A DNA stretch of 17,018 nucleotides from Saksenaea vasiformis B4078 (Eukaryota > Mucoromycota > Mucoromycetes > Mucorales > Saksenaeaceae): positions 1 to 17,018 of the forward strand of contig JNDT01001292.1 of the NCBI GenBank assembly GCA_000697055.1. The letters are read 5' to 3'. The notes beneath the pieces were generated by a model. The model had not been told where the DNA came from, ran no database searches, and was given only the letters and a program-made list of their open reading frames with translations. A program made the position numbers and the translations under genes. Numbering within the stretch: position 1 is the first letter of the stretch; each line of letters begins with the position of its first letter. Positions 1 to 8,901 of this stretch are shown one piece after another.

Positions 1-1
1 A

Positions 2-256
2 ACAATAAGAAATAAAAAAAGAGAGAAGAAGAGAAGTATAAAAGAAAAGCTCTTTTGTCGGCATCATCAGCAAAGAGTAGCCAGCTCTTTGCACCGTCTT
101 GTATGTCTGGCCAGGACAACAAGAACGCATGATGATGATGCTGGCCTCCGACACTGAGCACAACAAGAAATATAAAAAGGAAAACTTACCAAAAGAAGAT
201 ATAAACGAAAAGAGAAGAAAACACAAAAAGGAAAAAAAACGCCTTTTTAAAGACAT
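2..256 (-). CDS. possible partial gene with hydrophobic N-terminus, running off the left edge
   Basis: From an ATG at 256 the minus strand is open without a stop to the window edge (85 codons). It begins MSLKRRFFSFLCFLLFSF, a short basic stretch followed by a hydrophobic run, as in a signal peptide or membrane anchor. A candidate intron lies inside: GTAAGT at 189 and a CAG acceptor ending at 154, only 36 nt and shorter than every other intron here. The strand is extremely T/C-rich, so the absence of stops is weak evidence. No family is recognised. It could equally be a pyrimidine-rich non-coding stretch. Confidence 0.2.
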   Translation of the reverse strand, partial: MSLKRRFFSFLCFLLFSFISSFGKFSFLYFLLCSVSEASIIIMRSCCPGQTYKTVQRAGYSLLMMPTKELFFYTSLLLSFFISYC

Positions 257-299
257 CTTGAGAAATCAACCCCAGCGCGTTATGTCACTTCCCCAAAGA

Positions 300-2128
300 T
301 AATGCAGCGTTTCTGAGGAAAGAAAAAAGATGGGTGTATTGAAGTGATCTCTCATGTCAAAGGTTTGTTGCAAAGGGCATTAACGCATTCGAATGTCATT
401 TAGTTTGGTCATTTAATTGGATGCGACGGGATCGCCATCATAAAAACAGCCTAACGTAACGGCGATTACATTGCGCTTTCCCGGTGTTTATTCGCAGTAC
501 GTTTTTCCTACGGTAAGTAACTTCTCTTCAGTATTATTTTACTGCCGGTATTAATGACAATTGCATAAAGGTTGATCTATTGCTGCGGTCGGACTTTCAT
601 TAAATTAAGGAAAGGAAGGGTGCCCTTGCAACATCAAATGTCGCTTCTCATTACAAATGGTACTTGTATATTTAGAGTGCTATAGGTATGTGCAATGGAA
701 TTTGGTTGCCTGGTTCTTACATGATCTATTAGGCGGGTCTGGCCTACCGTCCTCTCATAAATCTGCGTCATGACGGTCGTATCTACGATACAATAGGAAG
801 CTAGCTGCAGCTTACATCAAAAACACAAAAGATGCCCTCAAGTCGAAAGACGTGCAAAAATAGAAAGGAGATGGTGGTTTAGGGAAGTGTCGTTATGAAA
901 AATAGATGTCCAATGGACGCAAAATTTATTCGAGCAGCATAAAAAAGAACTTATGGTTAGTAAATGAAATATGCTTTGAGGTCTTTTACTTATCCCCCCG
1001 AAGGGGTAATCCAGTGATTACACGGTGACCCAACCCCGCACCGAAGCGGTGGGAGCGGGTAGAGGGAGGACGGTCGGCATCTAGGAGCGGGTGATTGTGG
1101 GACGGTATGCAGAGGACTTGAAGCGACCCAACGTCTGGCGATCTATCACAAAAAAGAAATCAGTGATGCTGAGTATGATAACGTTTACTTACTTAAGTGG
1201 TGAACATAAGTTACACACACGGCCAAGACGGCTCGGGACAGAGGTGATGCAGCCTAAAAAAGAGGCAGAAGACATGAACAATCTTGCAAGTGTAATGGAT
1301 TAACGTTGTTACAGGGAACGTTAAAGTTGAACAGAGTCAAAGAATAAAAAAAGATTCATGCATCTCTTTCAATACGGATTATTCTGGTATGAACTCATCG
1401 TGAAACATTTCCATGTTTTGTTCCCTAAAACACTTCTCAACTTATTCTTTTATCAAATATTTTTATATAGAGTACTTGACGTAGTGTATCCGACTCTGCT
1501 ACGGAGCGCTCCACTGTAGGACACTCCACTGTGAGACGCTTCGCTATTTCCGTACTACACTACACCTTATTATGGCAACTAACGACACTTCTATTTTACT
1601 AGCCGCTCAGAATTTGCGGGACCGGAGTATCCCGTTGGAGCGTCCCTAGTAATTCCCGGCTTAATTCACGGACATCCAGCTCATAGGCACTCTTCTTATG
1701 GACGCTGGCTGCACAGATGCTCACAATTTGTTTTTTATTTGAGGACTGTCGCACTTGCATTAATATTTGATAAGATGTTTGCCCAGCTGCTACCGAAAAC
1801 GCATTACATGAGTGTCCCTAGGCGGTAGATTCTGAGTGTCCGTAGCAATTCCCCGAGAAAATAGCACTAAATAGCGTTGACAACCTCGACTGATTTGGAT
1901 ATAAGTCTTTTAGGTGCGATCTATTCTGGCATGTGAGAAGATAGCCAATTTTGGTAAAGCGAAACTTTAGCGCACTGATCAATCCAGAGTCAGTTTAACA
2001 GAATGTGTTTATTTGAAGGATTGCTAATATGTATTGCCGCCCTAAGTCTCTACGATGGTCATTAGGATCTTTGGCGAGGAAGGATGTGTCGGGGTCTGTG
2101 GGAGGACGAGTGCTCAGCACTGGATGGG
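300..2128. other. intergenic stretch without a supported gene
   Basis: No frame here reads like a conserved protein, and I found no tRNA A/B-box pair or rRNA-like sequence. The first part (about 140-330) is purine-rich on the plus strand. A GC-rich block with stacked hairpins sits near 990-1120, and small direct repeats lie at 1509-1538, 1638-1657 and 1810-1853. The 70-codon frame at 1091-1303 has no recognisable feature and I treat it as chance. Confidence 0.6.
994..1059. repeat. cluster of three adjacent perfect short hairpins, GC-rich
   Basis: Three inverted repeats follow one another: CCCC-gaa-GGGG (996-1006), GTAATC-cagt-GATTAC (1006-1021) and CACCG-aag-CGGTG (1039-1051). The last is flanked by a further CCCG/CGGG pairing (1035-1038 with 1056-1059). 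The block is clearly richer in G+C than its AT-rich surroundings. It may be a piece of a mobile element terminus or a structured RNA; nothing identifies it. Confidence 0.5.
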
Positions 2129-3084
2129 TTAGCACGCGATCTCCTTTCTCTCTTTTGGCAAGACGATCCCGCTAGCAGCTCTTTGAAGGGAAAGATGTGT
2201 CGTAGGAGGACTTGGGTCTAAGGCTGGAGAAAGATGTAGCCTTGTCAATGGTGACATCCTCTGTGCAGGGGAGGATTGAGGAAGTAATGGCGCTATTGCG
2301 ACTGGTGATTGGGACGGCAGACCGGATGGTGTTGTTTGACTCTCCATCGGTGTAGATATCGGAGCTGCAATTACTGGCATTGGTTGCATGTTGCTTGCAG
2401 TTGCCTGGAGTTCTAACGGTTGCGGGCTCTACGCTCTGACGGGTAGTATATGTTCTGCACGGTCTGGCGATTCAAGATGTTCTTGCATGGCTGCGCATAT
2501 CTCACCGCTTTGTGCGATACTTTCAAGTGTGACAATTCTACTTGTCCGTGCAGCGTTATAGTATGATTCTAGGTGCTCGGGGGACTTGTAGTACACGTCT
2601 GTCATGCGAACCATTGTATTTACATACTGATTCCATGCACAACTGATTTCCTCCCATCTCCCTTCGTTTGGCCTATTGCCGGACCCAATGACACCTCTAA
2701 ACTGAAGAAATTCATCTCGCGTGTGGACGGGAACAATGGCGATCGTGACACCTTGTCTATGGGCCAGGAAGTTGTAAAGCTATCCTTTTGGGTTGCGCGT
2801 AGAGCCACGTGGCAATGGTGAATAAACGCTTATTGAAAGGACGAATGATGTATCTAGAGGCTGGGTATTGGAATCGACAGGGTTATCTGCACTACAAGTC
2901 TCTGTGCGAGGGCTGTTGGAAAGGCCGTTATAACGTAATTATATGGCATGAAGAGTCTCCAAAATTAAACTCGTGGTGGCTGCAGCGGCAGTTCTCTCTT
3001 GTATTTTATGCAGGAGCATGCTGCGTGGCGATTGGATATAGTCCAGGCTGGTAAAAGACAAGTACAAGATTGCCGCTAGCAAAG
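2129..3084 (-). pseudogene. long decayed coding frame with three in-frame stops
   Basis: One minus-strand frame runs from about 3084 down to the TAA at 2131-2129, roughly 318 codons. It is interrupted only by TAA at 2941-2939, TAG at 2782-2780 and TAG at 2431-2429. The middle reads like real protein (for example GRWEEISCAWNQYV and YYKSPEHLESYY), followed by a Ser/Pro/Thr-rich tail of about 100 residues. No start codon or intron scheme rescues it cleanly. The family is not recognised. Given the neighbouring Cys/His-bearing fragment upstream on the same strand, an old mobile-element or lineage-specific protein is plausible, but that is inference. Readthrough or missed introns would be the alternatives to pseudogenisation. 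Confidence 0.55.
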
Positions 3085-3104
3085 TCTCTCCAGTTCGTTA
3101 CTTA

Positions 3105-3437
3105 CAAATGACTCGCAAGCTTTTCGGCGATGCGAACATCAGTTCTTGCTAGGTTTCCCTGAAGGTCTGCATATGCTTGTTTTGGATCCCGCCTCTCACT
3201 CAAACGAGAGGAGTTGACACCCGCTTTTGTTAACTTCTTTGGTTCTCCAGATCTCGCGAATGAATCTGTCTTGCAGTCTGTTTCCCTCGTGTAATGGTAT
3301 CGCCCGCAGTTGACTTCAGGATCCCCATTTCCTCTGAAATTTGGGTGTTGAAAACACCTACGCTTATGCGACGCGACAATCCCGCCTTTCCCAATGTCTG
3401 AAAGCCCTTTGCGAATACGCTTGGTGTCATTCGTGAT
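3105..3437 (-). pseudogene. open frame with Cys/His-bearing segment, probable fragment of an old element
   Basis: Between a TAA at 3440-3438 and a TAA at 3104-3102 the minus strand has 111 stop-free codons lacking a convincing start. The centre contains NCGRYHYTRETDC, loosely like a gag-type zinc knuckle but with irregular spacing and no clear first cysteine pair. The C-terminal third (RRDPKQAYADLQGNLARTDV, then RIAEKLASHL) reads like genuine helical protein. The terminal TAA overlaps a GTAAGT, so a splice donor there is possible. It lies just upstream of the larger decayed frame on the same strand and may belong to the same former gene. Confidence 0.35.
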
Positions 3438-3612
3438 TTATGCTAGAGTCATCGGGTATTGTACTAGTAGAAATGGTAAAAAGAAAAGAGAAAAGACAGG
3501 GACAAGAAAGGCCTGTGTAGGAGTTGAGCAATTGATGCCGAGGTGACATGTAAGGGTGAAAATTTGTCCGTCACTGCTTGGACGTAGCCACAACTCTTCT
3601 TCTTTCTCCTAG

Positions 3613-6402
3613 ATGACCAACCGACCGAGTCCAGAAAATGCATTATCAGCAAAACGACGCGACAGAAACATAAATTTGAAGAAATACTATGGACTCAGTA
3701 CTGCGGCTGGCTCCACTGCTCAACCATTAGACATCGGTAATACCGAGCAACATTCGTGTTTCAGACATCATCGTGACATGGACTTCCCTAGATGGTCCCA
3801 CATTTAATGGCAGCAAGTACTTTACAAACCTCCTTAAAGAAAAATCGTTACGTGATCTTATCGAGGAAGATAACAAACTGATGGGGGGTAAGCATAGCAG
3901 ACAAACGCACAGAAGACTTGACATGTGCCTTTAAGAAATCAGAGAAATTGACGGTGATATGAAGACACTTGTGTACGAAAACTATAGCAAGTTCATCAGC
4001 GCTACCGATACAATCCGAAAAGTAAGCCATGTGTCTGGTGCTCGGAACAAAACTAATGAAATTAGATGAAAGCAAATGTGGGAAGCATGGAGTCTGAGAT
4101 GAATCGACTGAATGAAAGCATGAGCAGCATATCAGGGCAGTGCAGGACTATAAATCAGACACTTGGACCAAATCGAGATAAAATCAGGCAGCTGAGCAAC
4201 GTGCATAACCTCCTCAAGCGACTCCAGTTTATCTTCGAGTTACCAAACCGCTTGAAACAGTGCCTTGATCCCCGCCGTTATGCGCATGCCGTCCGGTGTT
4301 ATTCAAGAGCATTCCGACTTCTGGAGCATTATCACCACATGTCTGCATTTAAGGGTATAGAGCAAGATTGTATCGATATCATGGAAAAGGTTAAGGCTGA
4401 AGTCTGGAAAAGTGCAAAAAACGCAACTTCGGTCAGTGGAATTGCCGAACAAATGAAATTACTCGTCCTCTTGAAAGAGGATCGAACCACGTTATTGGGA
4501 CAATACTTGGAATTGTGAGTTATAGATTTCCAAAGTGGATGCATGTTGATGCGTGTTAGACAATTGTCGATCCTTAAGAAGGACGAGAAGAAACACCCGG
4601 CTACAATTCACGACTTGATCACGAACTATGTAATCCCTCTAGAAGAGGTTGTACGCCATTTCCAACGCTTCTTTCTTACATCTACGATGGAAGACGACTC
4701 AAACGGTGTCTCACTTAATGCTGTTGAAAATTGCGATAACGACGAAGCAAAACGCGAATTACTGCAACGGATCCAGCCGCATATAAATCGACTGTTTGAA
4801 CTAAGCTCCGAACTTCTTAAGCTCCCTGTAAGTAAAATATTCAGAAAAATACCAGAGTAACATGTAAGGTAGGAAGATGTATTAGGTCCTAGTAGCCTGG
4901 AACAAGTAGAGAATTTACGAGAGTTGCATCTTGCTGTCTTAGAACATGGAGTCACTCTGTCATCAGTGTCAGATATAGGTGACAGAATGCATCGATGGAC
5001 TATAGCTTGGGAGACAGAGTTCGTCGCTCGAGTTTTTGAAACCGCTACACGAGGAATGCAAGGTACAAGCGTTATACGTGGAATGCGCAGCTTAACATGT
5101 ACGAATAGAACGTATTCGCAACGTGTCAACGGTGGTTCCGCCTACTGATCAGGACAGTGCTGCAGTAATGGAATTTATATCCGATGTTGAGTCATGGTTA
5201 ATGCAACATATACATGACAAGTGCCTTCCGGCCTTACAAAACGGATTCGAGGCAGATCTGCCAGAGTTTTATACATGCGTGCAGATCGGACTGAAGAATA
5301 TGTGGCGACAACTTGTTGAAACGTTTGCAGTAAGTCGTTGGTTGATTGTAATTCCCTAAACTTATTTATGGATACGATCAGACTTCTTTCGATAATCTTT
5401 TCACGGAGCGATTGTTGAAGCAGTTTGCGATGCTTGTGAATTCACGAGTTTGCTACAATTTCGCGGAAACTGCTGTCCTACAAGTTTACAGTCAATTCTC
5501 TGAATTTTTCTATAGCAAAAAGGCTGATGGACACCAATCTTTAGACGATGCAATGGAAAGACAACTTCTGACCGATGCACAAGAAATCGCTGAGTTTTGT
5601 TTGACAAAAGGGCAATGGTTGTTGAACGAGAAACTCATGCAAGACGGATACTTATTGTCAGCACGTGTTCAGGAATACTATCTCAATCTCCCAGAAGTTT
5701 CTCAGTATACCGAACCAACTCATATATCCGAAATCTGGGAATCCACGCTACTTCACCTGCAGCTAACAGAACGGTTAATGCGATTAGTTTTTCCACACCA
5801 AGCAGCCACTGCTGACACAACTGGAACAGAATCTGATGCAGAGCGCGAATACCGCTTTAGTTCAACGAACGAAGGGTTATATACCTGTCAAAGTCAATCA
5901 ACCCAAAGTCTTGCAAGGATGTCGTCTTCCATTGACGCAGGCCTTGGTATTTTCCGTTCAGATAATGATTTGATGAACAACATTGATAAACTGTTTGCCG
6001 ACCGTGTGGATATCTATGGACATGTCGATCCCACACCTATTGGGGTATGCAGTGGAATGGTTCGTATAATCTTAAAGGCGTTTCACGAGACTGTGCGTGA
6101 AATGCGTATACGCACTGAGACGTACCAGCAGCTTCAGTTTGACGTCGAGCAACTGCGGGTGTTACTATGGCCGTATTCTGGAGAAAGCAACAAGTAAATT
6201 GGAAAATGACGAGATAATTGTCTTAATTGTTACTTTAGATGGATAAGTACCGTGTTACAAGAAATTCTGTCAAGTGCATACATGCGCTGTTCATTCTCGT
6301 CGCAACGGAATTTAGAAGTAAGCGCACTACTCCTGTAACTAATAGTTTCTAACATTGTCATAGAAATCCTTGGTCGGTCACGATCACCTCAATTCTTCAT
6401 AA
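3613..6402 (+). CDS. VPS51: vacuolar protein sorting-associated protein 51 (GARP/EARP subunit)
   Basis: Ten exons, 787 residues, close to the usual length of VPS51 (human about 780). Exons: 3613-3736, 3792-3887, 3936-4021, 4066-4514, 4560-4827, 4873-5062, 5109-5329, 5382-6193, 6239-6317, 6364-6402; introns are 44-55 nt and all phases agree. Family landmarks are the N-terminal KKYYGLS (about residues 23-29), the coiled-coil region with [19 protein letters not shown] (about 84-102), [18 protein letters not shown] just after it, and the C-terminal [15 protein letters not shown] block. VPS51 is a core subunit shared by the GARP and EARP complexes, which tether endosome-derived vesicles at the trans-Golgi and at recycling endosomes. 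The start is the only in-frame ATG near the YYGLS block. The last two small exons are the least certain part. Confidence 0.93.
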
Positions 6403-6733
6403 CAACATCGCTGCGAGTAAATGAGCAACTTGCTATTGTTCAACGTAGTACGTAAAGGACCTGTTTAAAAAAAAAAGGAGTTCATGGTTTTGCGCGTATG
6501 TTTCCATAATTTTGTGCTGGTCATAGTACGCACAGTTCCTTTGTGGCTAATTAACGTCATATTGTACTTATTCGCACTGCTTGTAAAGATAGAATAACTT
6601 ACACTTTTATTGTGAGCTATCTAATATCAGCTCTGGCATCCTCTTATAATCATATCAAGGCTACAAATGTCTTTGAAGGTCCTTCTGGCAATAGATTGTT
6701 GATAATTAGTATTCCTTCTGTAGTCTCGTATAC
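6403..6733. other. intergenic stretch after VPS51
   Basis: AT-rich spacer with a run of ten A residues at about 6467-6476. It must hold the 3' UTR of VPS51, but no AATAAA stands out. No coding frame or RNA gene is seen. Confidence 0.5.
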
Positions 6734-7130
6734 ATGGAGATATCGTCGAAGAATGAACTTGTAAAGGAACTTTTTCTCCAAAAATGATTCATAGTATGTG
6801 CACAACTCGAACTTTTAGGATTCCCTTCACCCACTGTAGACAACTCGACACGAGCCGTTGTGGAATACGGCCTTGTAATCTGATATGGGCTGCATGTCTT
6901 CAGCGGACTTCAGAAAAGCTGTGGCACCCGATGGTATCTGGCACGACTTACGCTAGTACGCAGAGTTTGCTACGAGCCTTTATCATTGGAAATTAATGCA
7001 AGAAGCTGAGGATGTTCGAGTCTAAATGCTAGAGAGCACCTTTCCTTGTGACGATACTTTTCATGCGATGCAAAGAAGGTATTTTGCGCTACACGAACTT
7101 TTTCTCAGGATCTGACGTTAAGCAAGGACT
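6734..7130 (+). pseudogene. broken remnant resembling the SSX2IP/ADIP family
   Basis: Fragments in different plus-strand frames follow the order expected of an ADIP-like coiled-coil protein. AQLELLGFPSPTVDNSTRA (about 6800-6856) resembles the N-terminal xELxxLGFPSP motif. DFRKAVA (about 6906) and RWYLARLTL (about 6932) resemble the FRxxLxDRWxxL region. LYHWKLMQEAEDVRV (about 6975-7022) and AMQRRYFALHELF (about 7066-7104) resemble the coiled coil. These need at least three frame changes and cross a TAA at 7023. I could not join them with introns: the donors available after the first fragment give the wrong phase. A possible first exon starts at ATG 6734. ADIP proteins act at centrosomes, junctions or septins in other eukaryotes. 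Both the family call and the pseudogene call are tentative; base-calling indels would look the same, although both neighbouring genes are intact. Confidence 0.38.
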
Positions 7131-7247
7131 ATAATAATCTCATGGTGCTATGCAAACACGAAGATATTGTAATAGGCACAAATTCCAAGTATTTGTGAAT
7201 TTCTGTGTTGGCTGACTTGGGCAATATCCGTGACTTCAAACCTCTGC

Positions 7248-8373
7248 ATGTTAAAAAAAAAAAAGGCGGAACAGCTACCTGTCAATCAATACTCAATGGT
7301 ACTGGATCGGTGGATAATTGTATATTGCAAGCTGATGCTGAGGTTGTTAGACAATCAGCTCTTACGAAGAAGAACGTGCTCGTCGAATCGCTGAAAATCA
7401 ATCGTTGTTAGCAAGCTTGGGTCTCACTGGAGGCATGCTGGTAACAGGACCTTGGCAACGACTCAAAATGGTTGACAATTTGGATAAAGATTGAAAAAAG
7501 CACCAAACCACCTAGACCGCGAATACCATTACAGTCTGCCAAGCAACGTCGCAAAGACGAACTTCGGGTAAACTATGTGCTTCATATCTATAGTATGTAT
7601 TTATGCATATTTAGCGATCTCCTCGATTTGATGGAGAGAAACGACCATTCTACGGTTTGGAAGAAGATGAGTGGATTGAAGTAAGGCCAAAAATAAGACG
7701 TGCTAAGTATTTGTTCGATGGTGATTCATGTCATCAATGCAGGTACATTGATATCACTTGATTGCTGCCATAGTAACGAGAGTACTGACATCTACTTTTC
7801 TAGACAGAAATCCCCGAAGACTAAAGTAATAGTTTCCCCGTTTTGTGTTCCGATTCTTATGTTGCATTTTAGATCCGATGTTCAGCAATTAAGTCGACTG
7901 GACTACAATGCACTGTACGGTTTGATCAACCGTGCCTGTTAAAATATGGTAATATCTGAGGCGATACAGGCCCAGAACGGTTTTTAAAGAATCAAATGAA
8001 TATAGGAGAGGTGATGAATGAGGCTATGAAATTGGGAAACTGGATTTGCTTTCAGTAAGTGCGTAACACATATGAAGGGAGGACTAAACATTCATTTAGG
8101 TGTCGAGGAAATTGTCTTTGCTCGATATGCCGGAAACGAAAAGGATTTGGCCCAGCGCTCCCACATGACTATGAAAATTTTGAACCGTGCTATAGTTTTG
8201 CGGCCCAACATGGTATCAAGACAATTGTAGACACGCACGTAGAACGAGAAAGCTGTACACCGCAAGTACAAAGCTGCCGAAGACAGAAAGTCGACGTTGT
8301 GATCCAGCTTGATCGCAAACTTATGGATGCTTTAGCCGATAAGATCAGGAGGATGGAATCAAGGAAACGCTAA
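7248..8373 (+). CDS. CDCA7-like protein with 4CXXC_R1 zinc-finger domain
   Basis: Eight exons, 255 residues: 7248-7298, 7351-7440, 7490-7567, 7615-7742, 7804-7825, 7873-7948, 8006-8054, 8100-8373, with introns of 45-61 nt and consistent phases. The N-terminal YEEERARRIAENQSLLASLG (from about residue 22) is the helix typical of fungal and plant CDCA7-like proteins. The zinc finger starts with CHQCRQK (112-118), continues with C126, C136 and C144, and ends in C163, C166, C170, C172 and C175. The tail (about 176-255) is charged. Animal CDCA7 proteins work with the remodeller HELLS/LSH to keep DNA methylation in heterochromatin, so a nuclear chromatin or DNA-binding role is likely. Ten domain cysteines are present where the animal domain has eleven; Asp141 occupies the position of the missing one. 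The start ATG is followed by a 12-A run. The second intron's AAAG acceptor is the weakest splice call. Confidence 0.85.
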
Positions 8374-8595
8374 CTCTTATGAATTTGACTGCAATAGATG
8401 TAAAACTGTACAATTTGTTTAAAAACGCCCTCCGTTAGTTATCAATCACAGAATGAAAACAACTGCATTTTTTTTGTTATATGTTCTATCACACTATCCT
8501 CGCGTTCAGCATGCAAATTATCGGGATCAGTTTCACTACAAAAATGTATTGTGATGGTATTTCATCGTTTTTGTTACTACGCTGCACGTGGGACA
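8374..8595. other. short intergenic stretch downstream of the CDCA7-like gene
   Basis: Holds the CDCA7-like 3' UTR. A second minus frame of about 66 codons (roughly 8508-8705, ending at a TGA near 8506) reads plausibly and overlaps the minus-strand frame described next, so a minus-strand gene or relic may end here. No RNA gene is seen. Confidence 0.3.
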
Positions 8596-8892
8596 CTATA
8601 TTGTGCCTTTCTTCCAGTAACAAGATTGTACTGGTATCACTCTTGCGACGCCATTTGATATCTTGCTTCCATCTCCTGGAATACTATGCGTTTCAATTAG
8701 AATTAGATCCTCGGTAGAACTGTTGATCCATATGGGAAGGTTTATTTGCGATGATAGCTTAACATGATTTGCCAAAATGGACCAAGTCGTCACAAACGGC
8801 TGTGCTCCCTCAACGTTCACTTTGACTCTCCGAAGTAGCCCGTTCGAGCCGGAGACACTGCTGGCAGTGAGCTGACCCTTGTCGACATACAT
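8596..8892 (-). CDS. hypothetical frame or relic, head-to-head with the 8902 gene
   Basis: A 98-codon minus frame from ATG 8892. It lacks low-complexity bias and reads like protein (for example FVTTWSILANHVKLSS and STEDLILIETHS). In its second half another minus frame is equally plausible (WRRKSDTSTILLLEERH), suggesting one frameshift or an unseen intron. Its ATG lies 9 bp from the ATG of the plus-strand gene and follows TTAATAG directly, so the real start may lie upstream as a spliced exon, or this may be a decayed gene. The family is not recognised; a weak impression of a checkpoint-clamp-like C-terminus could not be supported. Confidence 0.3.
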   Translation of the reverse strand: MYVDKGQLTASSVSGSNGLLRRVKVNVEGAQPFVTTWSILANHVKLSSQINLPIWINSSTEDLILIETHSIPGDGSKISNGVARVIPVQSCYWKKGTI

Positions 8893-8901
8893 CTATTAAT
8901 C

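Noticed and set aside
20..150. LLFADDADK on the minus strand, like a reverse-transcriptase FADD box
   Set aside because: No other reverse-transcriptase motif is present on either side, and the flanks are low-complexity pyrimidine tracts.
4626..5129. 167-codon minus-strand frame
   Set aside because: It is the antisense shadow of VPS51 exons 5 and 6, which have clear family motifs on the plus strand.
7205..7411. 68-codon plus frame starting before the CDCA7-like ATG
   Set aside because: It runs through the first intron in a different frame; the spliced model gives a conserved-looking N-terminus instead.
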